NCBI GenBank assembly: GCA_039933635.1
Contig: JBDTNQ010000004.1
Location: forward strand, 52,824 to 116,823
DNA length: 64,000 nt
Source of the DNA: JBDTNQ01 sp039933635
Lineage (GTDB): Bacteria; Acidobacteriota; Vicinamibacteria; Vicinamibacterales; SCN-69-37
Reading direction: 5' to 3'
Shown: one piece after another, positions 16,695 through 25,805 of the stretch
Layout of the letters: each line of letters begins with the position of its first letter
How positions within the stretch are numbered: the first letter of the stretch is position 1
Position numbers and translations under genes: made by a program
The notes under the pieces: model-generated
The model's input: the letters and a program-made list of their open reading frames with translations, nothing else
Database searches by the model: none
Told to the model about the DNA's origin: nothing

Positions 16695-18692
16695 GTGCGC
16701 ATTTCTCGAGTCGTCCGGTTCGGTCTGCCGTTGCTGTTCGCGACCGTCGCCGCGCTCGTGCCCTCGCGCGCGCAGGAGCCGGCTTCGCCTGCCGATCAGC
16801 GGCCGACCTTCAAGTCCGGCGTCGATTCCGTGACGGTGGACGTGACCGTCACCGACAAGCAGGGACGTCCCGTCACCGATCTCAAGGCCGACGACTTCGA
16901 GATCCGCGAGGGCGGGAAGGTGCAGGCGATCGACACCTTCAAGCTCATCAAGACCGACGACGGGCTGGACGATCCGAGCGCGGCGCGCGAGATCCTGTCG
17001 ACGTCCGATCAGGATCGCGAGGTCGCCCGCGACGAGAATCGCCTCTTCGTCGTGTTCCTCGACGACTACCACGTCCGTCGAGGCAACGGCATGGTCGTTC
17101 GCGAACAGGTGGCCAAGTTCCTCCGAAACCTGTCGCGACACGATCTCGTGGCCATCGCCACGCCGCTGAGCACGGTGGCGGGCCTCACGTTCTCGCGCAA
17201 CCCCGACGTGACGGCGGCGAACGTCATGGGCTTCGTCGGCCGCAAGTACGAGTACACGCCGATGAACGCGCTCGAGCAGCGCTATCAGGATCTGCCGCCC
17301 GAGCAGATCGAGCAGATGCGCAATAACATCGTCATTTCGGCGCTGTCGAACGTCTGCCAGTTTCTCGGCAGCATGCGCGACGGCCGGAAGTCGATCTTGT
17401 ATGTCAGTGAGGGCATGAGCGGATCGATGCCGGTGGGCGTCAGAACGACGGGATCGTTCACCCCCAACGTGGGCGGCGCGCGCAGTGCATCGCAGACCTT
17501 CTTCGACAACTCGAGCCTGTTGCTCGACATGCAGTCGAAGGTGTTCCGGGAAGCCACGCGAAACAATGTCGCCATCTACACGCTCGACCCGCGGGGCCTC
17601 ACGAATTTCGAGTTCGATGTCGGTGAGAACGTGACGGCGCAGGACGATCGCCGCATCGTGCAGGAATCCGTGGACTTGCTGCGCGTCGTCGCGGAGCAGA
17701 CCGACGGCCGCGCGATCGTCAACCGGAACGACCCCATCCCAGCGCTTCAGCAGATGGTGCGCGACAGCAGCGCGTACTACCTCTTGTCCTACACCTCGAC
17801 GCTGGCTCCGCGCGATGGCAAGTTCCACGAGATTCAGGTGCGCCTCAAACGGCGCGACGTCGAGGTGCGCGCGCGCAAGGGCTACTGGGCCTACAGCCCC
17901 GAAGAGCTCGCCGCGGCGACGGCCACCCCGAAGGCCGGTCCGCCTGCCGACGTGTCGGGCGCGCTGGATGATCTGGCTTCCGCGACCGGCGGATCTGGAC
18001 GCGGGCGGGCGGTGTCGGTGTGGCTCGGCGCGGAGCGCGGCCCGACAGAGAAGGCTCGCGTGACGCTTGCCTGGGAGGTGCCGGGTCCCGCCGCGGCGGA
18101 TCCGATGGATGCGGTCGATCACATCACGATCGTGGCCAGCGCCGTCACGGGCGATGAAATCTTCCGGGGACCGGTCGCGCGAGATCCTCAGGCGGCGCGG
18201 ACGGGCGGACTCGTTGCGTTCGACGCGCCGGCGGGCGAGGTGCGCGTGCGCATCAGCGCCGAAAACGCCCGCGGCAATCGCCTCGACACGTCGGATGCGT
18301 CAATCACGGTGCCCGACTTCACGACGCCGGGCCCGGTCGTGACGACGCCGTTCCTCTATCGCGGTCGCACGGCTCGCGATCTCCAGCAGGTGCGCGCGGC
18401 CACGTCGCCGACCCCCGTGGTCGCCCCCGTCTTTTCCCGGAGCGAGCGGCTCCTCATTCGATTCAGCGCATATGGCCCGGCTGGAACGACGCCGGTAGTC
18501 ACTGTGCGGTGGCTCAATCAGGCGGGCAGTCAGATCGCGATGTTGCCCGCCCCCACGAACGCCGGCGGCAATCTCTTCGAGAGCGAGTTGGGGCTCGGGT
18601 CGTTTCCGCCGGGTGACTACCTCGTCGAGATCGTCGCCCAGTCCGGGGAGCAGACGACGAAGCGGTTGCTCGCGGTTCGCGTGACGGGCTGA
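16695..18692 (+). CDS. secreted VWFA-related Acidobacterial domain protein
   Basis: A 665-residue exported protein. The N-terminus is a signal peptide (VRISRVVRFGLPLLFATVAALVPSRA). The start of the mature part (FKSGVDSVTVDVTVTDKQGRPVTDLKADDFEIREGG) and the von Willebrand A-type core (VVFLDDYHVRR, SILYVSEGMSG, YTLDPRGL, YYLLSYTST) match the VWFA-related domain largely restricted to Acidobacteriota. A beta-rich C-terminal region follows. The function is unknown; a role in cell-surface interaction is inference. The GTG at 16695 is selected because the signal peptide starts there; the frame is open further upstream but is antisense to the dehydrogenase gene. Confidence 0.87.
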   Translation: MRISRVVRFGLPLLFATVAALVPSRAQEPASPADQRPTFKSGVDSVTVDVTVTDKQGRPVTDLKADDFEIREGGKVQAIDTFKLIKTDDGLDDPSAAREILSTSDQDREVARDENRLFVVFLDDYHVRRGNGMVVREQVAKFLRNLSRHDLVAIATPLSTVAGLTFSRNPDVTAANVMGFVGRKYEYTPMNALEQRYQDLPPEQIEQMRNNIVISALSNVCQFLGSMRDGRKSILYVSEGMSGSMPVGVRTTGSFTPNVGGARSASQTFFDNSSLLLDMQSKVFREATRNNVAIYTLDPRGLTNFEFDVGENVTAQDDRRIVQESVDLLRVVAEQTDGRAIVNRNDPIPALQQMVRDSSAYYLLSYTSTLAPRDGKFHEIQVRLKRRDVEVRARKGYWAYSPEELAAATATPKAGPPADVSGALDDLASATGGSGRGRAVSVWLGAERGPTEKARVTLAWEVPGPAAADPMDAVDHITIVASAVTGDEIFRGPVARDPQAARTGGLVAFDAPAGEVRVRISAENARGNRLDTSDASITVPDFTTPGPVVTTPFLYRGRTARDLQQVRAATSPTPVVAPVFSRSERLLIRFSAYGPAGTTPVVTVRWLNQAGSQIAMLPAPTNAGGNLFESELGLGSFPPGDYLVEIVAQSGEQTTKRLLAVRVTG

Positions 18693-18945
18693 CCGCCGCG
18701 GGATCGGGAGCGTGCGCACATGTGCATGGTCCTGCGCCGCCGCTTCGCCGGTAGAGGCGATGGTGATCGACTGACGTTCTGGTGGCCTTGGCTGCCAATA
18801 GTGATACGGCGCGGGCGGTCAGATGCAAAAGCGTCGGTCGGCTGTGCGGCGCTGTTCGGGCAATATCCATTCGGTCGCGGGCCCACCGAGCGGGCATACG
18901 CCTTGCAAGAGACTGGCGCCTTGAACGCCGCCGGAGGCTGTGGGA

Positions 18946-19353
18946 ATGCGGAAGACGCGAGTGATCATCGCCAAGCCCGGACTGGACGGCCACGATCGGG
19001 GCGCCAAGATCATCGCGCGGGCGTTGAGGGATGCGGGGATGGAGGTCATCTATACCGGACTCCGTCAGACGCCCGAGCAGATTGTGTCCGCGGCGCTTCA
19101 GGAAGATGCGGACGTCATTGGATTGTCGATTCTGAGCGGCGCGCACATGCACATTTGCCCACGTATCATGACGTTGCTGCACGATCAGGGCCTGGATCAC
19201 ATCCGGGTTGTGCTGGGCGGCATCATTCCGGACGGTGACCTCGCCCCGTTGAAGGCGCTGGGAATCGACGGCGTGTTCCTCCCGGGCCGGCCCATGCAGG
19301 ACATTGTCGAATTCATCCACCAAACCGCGCAGCCGCGAGTCGAAGCGCTCTAG
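18946..19353 (+). CDS. stand-alone cobalamin-binding domain (methylmalonyl-CoA mutase small/C-terminal type)
   Basis: A 135-residue B12-binding domain. It carries the base-off/His-on cobalamin signature DGHDRG (His is the lower axial ligand), followed by GLSILSGAHMH and VVLGGIIPDGD. It corresponds to the C-terminal domain of methylmalonyl-CoA mutase, here as a separate subunit. Mutases with split subunits need a separate large TIM-barrel subunit, which is not in this window. GGAGG lies at good distance before the ATG. It should work with the MeaB-epimerase fusion at 49299. Followed after nine bases by a response regulator, an unusual neighbour. Confidence 0.88.
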   Translation: MRKTRVIIAKPGLDGHDRGAKIIARALRDAGMEVIYTGLRQTPEQIVSAALQEDADVIGLSILSGAHMHICPRIMTLLHDQGLDHIRVVLGGIIPDGDLAPLKALGIDGVFLPGRPMQDIVEFIHQTAQPRVEAL

Positions 19354-19362
19354 AAGACCACG

Positions 19363-20244
19363 ATGCCGAAGACACTTCTGCTTGCCGACGACAGCGTCAC
19401 CATTCAGCGGGTGATCGAACTGACCTTCGCGCACGAGGACGTGCGGGTCGTCTCCGTCAGCGACGGCCGCCGCGCCGTTCAATGGCTCGAGAGCGAGTGG
19501 CCCGACATCGTGCTCGCCGATGTGGATGTCCCCGAAGTGGATGGCTACGAACTGACGAGCTACGTGAAGTCGTCGCCGCGCCTGAAGGACGTGCCCGTCC
19601 TACTGCTGGCCGGGGCCTTCGAGCCCATCGATCAGGAACGCGTGCAGGCGTTGCGGTGCGACGGGGTGCTCGTCAAGCCGTTCGAGCCGCAGCAGTTGAT
19701 CAGCCGCGTGAAAGCGCTGCTCGACGCGCGGGTCGAGCAACCGGTGGGTGCGGCGGCGGGATCGGCGGATCGCATGGAGTACGGACGTGAACACGGCCGT
19801 CGCGGTGAGGCCGAGCCGGCCACCATCACACCGTTCCCGGTGCCCTCGCCCACGATGCGCATGACGCACGGCGGCGCCGATCCAGCGACGGTGCCCGAGA
19901 CACTCGAGCCCCCTGCCCGTCCCGTCTGGGAACTCGGGCTTCCCGACCCGGTGGGCTACCGGCCCGCCGACGCCCCAACCGCACCGGCCGCCGCGGTGGC
20001 AGCGGCGTCGGCGACGGCCCCGAAGGTATCCCTCGTCTCCGCATTTTCCGCGCTGCTGGCAGCCGAACAGTCGACCTCGGCTGCGCCCGTCTCCGCCGCC
20101 CCAATCACGGAGGCGACCGTCGAGGATGCCGTCCGCCGCGTGCTCGTCCGGATGACGGACGACCTCGTTCGCCGCATCGTCCTCGAAACAGCCGAGCGGC
20201 TCATCCGCGAAGAGATCGAGAAGATCAAAGCGAATCCAGAGTAA
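19363..20244 (+). CDS. response regulator with Ala/Pro-rich linker and conserved C-terminal helix
   Basis: A 293-residue protein. An N-terminal receiver (LLLADDSVTIQR, Asp in IVLADVDVPEVDG, Lys in VLVKPFEP) occupies about residues 1-120. A long low-complexity linker rich in Ala and Pro follows, then a C-terminal amphipathic segment (VRRVLVRMTDDLVRRIVLETAERLIREEIEKI). That tail resembles the short oligomerisation/polar-localisation helices at the ends of PopZ (DUF2497)-type proteins and some deltaproteobacterial receivers. No DNA-binding domain. A scaffold or polarity function is inference. Confidence 0.8.
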   Translation: MPKTLLLADDSVTIQRVIELTFAHEDVRVVSVSDGRRAVQWLESEWPDIVLADVDVPEVDGYELTSYVKSSPRLKDVPVLLLAGAFEPIDQERVQALRCDGVLVKPFEPQQLISRVKALLDARVEQPVGAAAGSADRMEYGREHGRRGEAEPATITPFPVPSPTMRMTHGGADPATVPETLEPPARPVWELGLPDPVGYRPADAPTAPAAAVAAASATAPKVSLVSAFSALLAAEQSTSAAPVSAAPITEATVEDAVRRVLVRMTDDLVRRIVLETAERLIREEIEKIKANPE

Positions 20245-20322
20245 AGTTTCAGGGAACTGACGCGTCGGGTTCCACCGTTCCGAGAGGGAACTTCGGACCT
20301 GGCCCCCCGGAACCCTGTACCC
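20245..20322 (+). repeat. GGTTCC/GGAAC-rich leader before valS
   Basis: The 78 bases before the valS GTG contain several spaced copies of GGGTTCC, GGAACT and GGAACC, similar in composition and position to the leaders of the HU/IHF gene and prfB. Confidence 0.5.
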
Positions 20323-22869
20323 GTGTCCACTCCCGAAAAGCCCGCCCTGGAAGGTCTCGAAGACAAGTGGAAATCGCGTTGGGAAACTGACGGCACGTAC
20401 CGCTTCGATCGGTCGGCCTCGCGGTCCCAGGTTTACTCGATCGATACGCCGCCGCCGACCGTGAGCGGGTCGCTGCACGTCGGCCATGTCTTCTCCTACA
20501 CGCACACCGATATCGTTGCCCGCTACCAGCGGATGCGCGGCAAGGCCGTCTTCTATCCGATGGGATGGGACGACAACGGCCTGCCGACCGAGCGGCGCGT
20601 GCAGAACTACTACGGCGTGCGGTGCGATCCCTCCCTCCTGTACGATCCGTCGTTCACGCCTCCAGAGAAGCCGGACAAACAGCCGATCGCGATCTCGCGA
20701 CCGAACTTTGTCGAGCTGTGCGTGCGTCTCACACACGAGGATGAACGGGCGTTCGAGCAGTTGTGGCGATATCTCGGGATGTCCGTGGACTGGTCGATGA
20801 CGTACGCCACGATCAGCCGCGATGCGCAGCGCGTGTCGCAGTTGGCGTTCCTCCACGAACTCGACCGCGGTCAGGCCTACCAGCTCGAGGCGCCGACCCT
20901 CTGGGACATCGATTTCCGCACGGCCGTCGCCCAGGCGGAACTCGAAGATCGGGAAATGCCCGGTGCGTACCACCGGTTGCGCTTTGCCCACGCGGGGGGC
21001 GAGGGCGCCGTCGAAATCGATACGACGCGGCCGGAGTTGATTCCCGCGTGCGTGGCCCTGGTCGCGCATCCGGATGATCCTCGGTACCAACCCCTGTTCG
21101 GACAACACGTCATTACGCCGTTGTTCGGCGTCCCGGTGCCGGTACGTCCGCATCCGCTCGCCGATCCCGAAAAGGGGACCGGCATTGCGATGATCTGCAC
21201 GTTCGGTGACGTCACTGACGTGATCTGGTGGCGGGAGCTGTCTCTGCCCGTACGCGCGGTGATCCAGACCAATGGCGCCCTGCGTCCCGTGACCTGGGGC
21301 AGCGAGGGCTGGGAGTCGAACGACGCGGCCACCGCCCAGCGTCATTACGACAGCATCGTTGGGCTATCGGCCTCGAAGGCGCGCGCGCGGGTTGTCGAAC
21401 TTCTGCGTGAGAGCGGCGATCTGACTGGCGATCCGCGCCCGATCACCCACCACGTCAAGTTCTTCGAAAAAGGGGATCGCCCGCTCGAGATTGTGACCAG
21501 CCGCCAGTGGTTCATCAGGACGATGGACAACCGCGAGGCCCTGCTCGCGCGTGGCCGCGAATTGAAATGGGTGCCGCACCACATGGTGGCGCGGTACGAG
21601 AACTGGGTGAACGGTCTCAACGGTGACTGGTGCGTGAGCCGGCAACGCTTCTTCGGCGTGCCCTTTCCCCTCTGGTACCGCGTGGGCGCCGATGGCGCCA
21701 TCGACTATCGTCAGCCGCTGTTGCCGGACGCGGCTCAATTGCCGATCGATCCGTCGACGGAGGTGCCGGCCGGGTATCGCGCTGACCAGCGCGGCGTGCC
21801 AGGCGGGTTCGCTGGTGATCCCGACGTCATGGACACCTGGGCCACGTCGTCGCTCACGCCCTTCATCGTGTGCGGATGGGAGCGCGATCCCGATCTGTTC
21901 CAGCGCACGTTCCCGATGGACCTGCGGCCGCAGGCTCACGACATCATCCGGACGTGGCTGTTCTCGACGGTCTTGCGCGCCCATCTCGAAGAGGACGCGC
22001 TGCCCTGGGCCAACACCGCGATTTCCGGCTGGGTGCTCGATCCCGATCGCAAGAAGATGTCGAAGTCCAAGGGCAACGTCGTCACGCCCATGGGATTACT
22101 CGAAGAGCATGGATCGGATGCCGTCAGGTACTGGGCGGCCAAGGGCGGGCCTGGAGTCGACACCGCGTTCGACGCCGGGCAGATGAAGGTGGGTCGCCGG
22201 TTGGCGATCAAGCTCCTCAACGCGTCGAAGTTCGTGTTGGCGAAGTCTTGCGACACCGGGCCCGTCACGGCGTCGCTCGATCGTGGCATGTTGTGGAAAC
22301 TGGGCCGGCTGGTGGAACACGTCGGGCGGCACCTCGACGGATACGACTACGCCTCAGCGCTCCGCGAGATCGAAGAATTCTTCTGGTGGTTCTGCGACGA
22401 CTACATCGAGCTCGTGAAACGTCGGCGCGCGAGCGACGATCCGGCCGGCGTGTCGGCCACGGTGGCGTCAGCGCGCGCGCTGTCGGTGATGCTCCGCCTG
22501 TTCGCACCGTTCCTGCCCTTCGTGACCGAGGAAGTGTGGTCATGGTCGCGCGACGGCTCGGTGCACCGCGGCCCATGGCCGACCCCTGCCGAAGTCACGA
22601 TGGGCCTGTCGGCCGAGACCGAGCAGTCAGACAGCGCGGCGAGCCGCGTGGCGTCGGAAGTCACGGCTCGGATCCGTCAGGAGCGGTCCGCGCGCAAGCT
22701 CGGCTTCAGTGTGCCGGCGCGGCTGATGCTGACCACGCCGGATGACGATCGCGCGCCATGGGATCTCGTTGCCTCAGACGTGATCGCGGGCAACAACATC
22801 ACGAGCGCACAGGTGTCCGGCAGTGGTGATCTGGCGGTCTCGATCGATCCGCAGCCTGTCGATGTCTGA
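20323..22869 (+). CDS. valS: valyl-tRNA synthetase, short type
   Basis: An 848-residue class I synthetase charging tRNA-Val. The HIGH motif is LHVGH (51-55), the KMSKS motif is at 578-582, and the editing (CP1) domain contains TTRPEL and WWRELSLPV. The early segment WDDNGLPTERRVQNYYGV and the modest length fit the short, archaeal/actinobacterial-like ValS subtype rather than the ~950-residue E. coli type; no long C-terminal coiled coil is evident. GTG start. It overlaps nadC by 8 bases, starting a run valS-nadC-birA-24526. Confidence 0.93.
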   Translation: MSTPEKPALEGLEDKWKSRWETDGTYRFDRSASRSQVYSIDTPPPTVSGSLHVGHVFSYTHTDIVARYQRMRGKAVFYPMGWDDNGLPTERRVQNYYGVRCDPSLLYDPSFTPPEKPDKQPIAISRPNFVELCVRLTHEDERAFEQLWRYLGMSVDWSMTYATISRDAQRVSQLAFLHELDRGQAYQLEAPTLWDIDFRTAVAQAELEDREMPGAYHRLRFAHAGGEGAVEIDTTRPELIPACVALVAHPDDPRYQPLFGQHVITPLFGVPVPVRPHPLADPEKGTGIAMICTFGDVTDVIWWRELSLPVRAVIQTNGALRPVTWGSEGWESNDAATAQRHYDSIVGLSASKARARVVELLRESGDLTGDPRPITHHVKFFEKGDRPLEIVTSRQWFIRTMDNREALLARGRELKWVPHHMVARYENWVNGLNGDWCVSRQRFFGVPFPLWYRVGADGAIDYRQPLLPDAAQLPIDPSTEVPAGYRADQRGVPGGFAGDPDVMDTWATSSLTPFIVCGWERDPDLFQRTFPMDLRPQAHDIIRTWLFSTVLRAHLEEDALPWANTAISGWVLDPDRKKMSKSKGNVVTPMGLLEEHGSDAVRYWAAKGGPGVDTAFDAGQMKVGRRLAIKLLNASKFVLAKSCDTGPVTASLDRGMLWKLGRLVEHVGRHLDGYDYASALREIEEFFWWFCDDYIELVKRRRASDDPAGVSATVASARALSVMLRLFAPFLPFVTEEVWSWSRDGSVHRGPWPTPAEVTMGLSAETEQSDSAASRVASEVTARIRQERSARKLGFSVPARLMLTTPDDDRAPWDLVASDVIAGNNITSAQVSGSGDLAVSIDPQPVDV

Positions 22870-23704
22870 GTCCCTCGATCCGGCCACCTACCGTGAGCTC
22901 GTTCGGCGAGCGCTGGCGGAGGACGTGGCGACAGGTGACGTCACTACTGAGGCGATCGTTCCGCACGATCGACCGGGTCTCGGGGTGTTGGTCGCCAAAG
23001 CCCCGATTGTGCTGGCCGGCCTGGACGTGGCTCGTCATGTCTTTCTGGAAGTCGACCCGGACATCTCGTTCCAGGCTCTCCGGAACGACGGCGACCCGTG
23101 CGAGAACGGCGCGCGTCTGGCCGAAGTTCGCGGCCGGGCGGCTTCGTTGCTGGTCGCCGAACGCACCGCGTTGAATCTGCTACAGGGCCTCTCGGGCATT
23201 GCGACGCTGACACGGAGCTACGTCGCGGCCGCGGCCGGACGAATTCGCGTCATCGATACGCGCAAGACCGCTCCAATGCAGCGCGCGCTGGCCAAATATG
23301 CCGTGCGTTGCGGGGGGGGATTCAACCACCGCACGGGTCTGTTTGACGGCGTGTTGATCAAGGACAACCACATTCGCGTGGCAGGGAGTGTGGCAGAGGC
23401 CGTCAGGCGCGTGCGGGCCACGACCGCTGGCGCGATGCCGGTCGAAGTCGAGACCCAGACCCTCGCGCAGGTCGACGAGGCGGTGGCGGCCGGGGCGGAC
23501 GTCGTCATGCTGGACAACATGGATGACTCGACGACGGCCGTCGCGATTGCGCGTATTGCCGGTCGGGCCCGCGTCGAGCTGAGCGGGACCATGACGCTCG
23601 AGCGCGTCCGTCGGCTCGCATCCTCCGGCGCCGATGACGTCTCGGTGGGCGCGCTGACACACTCGGCTCCCGCCGCGGACATCAGCTTCGAAATCGATCT
23701 CTAG
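22862..23704 (+). CDS. nadC: nicotinate-nucleotide pyrophosphorylase (quinolinate phosphoribosyltransferase)
   Basis: A 280-residue enzyme joining quinolinate and PRPP to nicotinate mononucleotide in de novo NAD synthesis. The N-terminal EDVATGDVTTEA, the phosphoribosyl-binding DTRKTAP, the CGGGFNHRTGLFDGVLIKDNH active-site stretch and the barrel end VMLDNMD and VELSGTM are all present. The ATG at 22862 lies inside the valS stop region (8-base overlap), indicating coupling. nadA and nadB are not in the window. Confidence 0.95.
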   Translation: MSESLDPATYRELVRRALAEDVATGDVTTEAIVPHDRPGLGVLVAKAPIVLAGLDVARHVFLEVDPDISFQALRNDGDPCENGARLAEVRGRAASLLVAERTALNLLQGLSGIATLTRSYVAAAAGRIRVIDTRKTAPMQRALAKYAVRCGGGFNHRTGLFDGVLIKDNHIRVAGSVAEAVRRVRATTAGAMPVEVETQTLAQVDEAVAAGADVVMLDNMDDSTTAVAIARIAGRARVELSGTMTLERVRRLASSGADDVSVGALTHSAPAADISFEIDL

Positions 23705-23714
23705 TCGAGGCCGC

Positions 23715-24521
23715 ATGTTCGAGCCGCAGCCTGACGACGTCGCGACGAGCCTGGCCCGGGCCGAGACGGCGCTCGGACCGTACGCGGCCCTCCGGTATTG
23801 CGCGGAAATCGGATCGACGAACGATGCCGCGATGGGGTTGGCGCTGGCCGGTGCGCCCGAAGGCACCTCGGTTCTCGCGGACCGGCAGACGACCGGGCGC
23901 GGCCGGCGCGGGCACTCCTGGTTTTCGCCGCCGGAATCGGGAATCTACCTTTCCGTGATCGTGCGTCCTCGCCTGCCGGCGGATGTGCTGCCCGTGCTGA
24001 CGCTGGCCGCCGGAGTGGCGGTCGCCGAAGCCATCCGCGAGGTGACCGGTCTTGTGGTGGAACTGAAGTGGCCCAACGACGTGGTCATTGGCCGGCCATG
24101 GCGCAAGCTCGCCGGTGTGCTGTGCGAGGGCGCGAGCGCGGGGGCGACGATCGAGGCTGTCGTGGTCGGGATCGGGCTCAACGTGCTGGCCACGAGCTAT
24201 CCGCCCGCGCTGGCCTCGGTTGCGAGTTCGCTCGAGACAGAGCTGGGTCGACCCGTCGACCGCGCACCGATGGTCGTTGCGCTGCTCGGACGGTTGCGTG
24301 CGATCATGGGGCACTTGCGCCGTGACGGACGAGAGTCGATCGGCGCGGCGTGGCGCGACTTCGGGCGCACGGGCTTTGCGGCGGCCAGGGTCCGATGGCG
24401 CGACGCCAGCGGCGATCGGCACGGCCGGCCGCTGGACATCGACATCGACGGCGCCCTGTTGGTCGACGTGCGGGGACGGGTTGAACGTGTCATCGCGGGC
24501 GACGTGATGTGGGAGCGGTAA
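23715..24521 (+). CDS. birA: biotin--[acetyl-CoA-carboxylase] ligase
   Basis: A 268-residue biotin protein ligase that activates biotin with ATP and attaches it to biotin carboxyl carrier domains. It has the GSTNDAA start, the biotinyl-AMP loop GRGRRGHSW, KWPNDVVI and a short C-terminal domain ending in RGRVERVIAGD. There is no N-terminal winged helix, so it is a monofunctional ligase and not a BirA-type repressor. Ten bases after nadC. Confidence 0.92.
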   Translation: MFEPQPDDVATSLARAETALGPYAALRYCAEIGSTNDAAMGLALAGAPEGTSVLADRQTTGRGRRGHSWFSPPESGIYLSVIVRPRLPADVLPVLTLAAGVAVAEAIREVTGLVVELKWPNDVVIGRPWRKLAGVLCEGASAGATIEAVVVGIGLNVLATSYPPALASVASSLETELGRPVDRAPMVVALLGRLRAIMGHLRRDGRESIGAAWRDFGRTGFAAARVRWRDASGDRHGRPLDIDIDGALLVDVRGRVERVIAGDVMWER

Positions 24522-24525
24522 GCCC

Positions 24526-25251
24526 GTGCGAGACTTCGTGACAGTCAACGACGATGTGGACGTGGGCGAGTATTGCCGCCGGGTCGAAGAGCATCTCTCG
24601 CGCGTCAACCAGGGGCATCTCGTGCGGATCGTGGGCTCGGGGTTCGAGCTGGTTCGGCAGTGGGCGATGGACGGCGTGCCGTTCAGCGTGGTCTGCCGCG
24701 CGATCGACATGAAGGCCGAACGTCACCGCGCGGGCCGATCCACGCGGCCGCTCCGGATCGAGTTCTGCGAGAGCGACGTTCGCGCGGTGTTTCAGGATTG
24801 GAAGCGCGCGGTTGGCGTGACCGGATCCGCGCGGCCTGCGGAGGAAGAACGGGCGGATGATGCGAAGCCGCCGTCTCTGTCGAAGCACCTCGATCGGGTG
24901 GTCGCCGCATTGACACGGGCGGCCGGCCGACTCGAAGTGCCCGCGTCATTCCGCGACGAACTCACCAGGATTCTCGAGGGCGTCGTCGAGTTGCGGGAGT
25001 CCACGCGGGGGCGTCGAGGCGCGGGACGAGAGGGCGTGAGCGCATCCCTGGCGCGCTGGGACGGCGAGTTGGTGGGTGCGGCGCGCGCGTCGGTCGGCCC
25101 CGGAGCGCTCGCGGCCATGAGGCAAGAGGCCGCTGGCGAGTTGCACGCCTATCGAACGCGGATGCCGCTGGACGTGTGGGAGCGCAGTCTCGATGTCGCG
25201 ACCGATCGCCTGGTCCGCGAACGGCTGAATCTTCCGACGATCGAGTTGTGA
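24526..25251 (+). CDS. conserved protein of unknown function
   Basis: A 241-residue soluble protein that I cannot name. The N-terminal 100 residues look like a defined domain (EYCRRVEEHLSRVNQGHLVRIVG, PLRIEFCESDVRAVFQDWKRAVG). A charged linker follows, then a helical C-terminal half (FRDELTRILEGVVELRE, LHAYRTRMPLDVWERSLDVATDRLVRERL). No signal peptide or membrane helix. GTG start four bases after birA, so it belongs to the valS-nadC-birA transcript. Confidence 0.65.
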   Translation: MRDFVTVNDDVDVGEYCRRVEEHLSRVNQGHLVRIVGSGFELVRQWAMDGVPFSVVCRAIDMKAERHRAGRSTRPLRIEFCESDVRAVFQDWKRAVGVTGSARPAEEERADDAKPPSLSKHLDRVVAALTRAAGRLEVPASFRDELTRILEGVVELRESTRGRRGAGREGVSASLARWDGELVGAARASVGPGALAAMRQEAAGELHAYRTRMPLDVWERSLDVATDRLVRERLNLPTIEL

Positions 25252-25298
25252 TCCAGTCGCGCGTGTCGGGCGACATCGTTACCCGGGAGGCAGCGAGC

Positions 25299-25769
25299 AT
25301 GACAACCCACACGGTCCGGATTCAGCAACTCGCCAGTGTCCCGCTTGCCGTCATCCGACGCGAGGTCGCCGCTGCCGAACTCGCTCGCGTGGTGCCGGAG
25401 TGCTGTGGCGTGGTGTGGAACGTGGTGCGTGCCCAGCGCGGGAAGGCCGGCCGCCATGTGGCGATCTATTGGGATGACCGTATTCGGCTCGAGGTTGGAG
25501 TCGAGCTCGATGGACCATTTGCGGAGGATGACGGGGTCGTGCGGTCGGCCACTCCCGCCGGCGCGGTGGCGTCGACAACATACTTCGGGCCTTATCGCGG
25601 TCTTGGCGCCGCGCACGACGCGGTGCGCCGGTGGTGTGAGGCCAACAATCAGCGGCTCGCGGGACCCAATTGGGAAGTCTACGGCCACTGGGAATCCGAG
25701 TGGGACGCTGATCCGTCGAAGATTCGGACGGACGTCTACTATCTCCTCTCGAGCGGCTCGGATCGTTGA
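25299..25769 (+). CDS. GyrI-like small-molecule-binding domain protein
   Basis: A 156-residue protein resembling the GyrI/AraC effector-binding fold as a stand-alone domain: IQQLASVPLAVIRRE at the front, IYWDDRIRLEVGVELDGPF in the middle and TTYFGPYRGLGAAHDAVRRW and WEVYGHWES toward the end, which are the positions of the typical GPY and Y..Y elements. Such proteins bind hydrophobic ligands or act as cyclopropanoid hydrolases; the substrate is unknown. The ATG at 25299 follows GGGAGG. Confidence 0.75.
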   Translation: MTTHTVRIQQLASVPLAVIRREVAAAELARVVPECCGVVWNVVRAQRGKAGRHVAIYWDDRIRLEVGVELDGPFAEDDGVVRSATPAGAVASTTYFGPYRGLGAAHDAVRRWCEANNQRLAGPNWEVYGHWESEWDADPSKIRTDVYYLLSSGSDR

Positions 25770-25805
25770 GCCGGTCAGTATCGGACACGTGCAACGAGCG
25801 ACTTC

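Noticed and set aside
16653..18122. Upstream extension of the minus-strand acyl-CoA dehydrogenase frame
   Set aside because: Antisense to the VWFA gene and without domain content; the dehydrogenase begins at about 16652.
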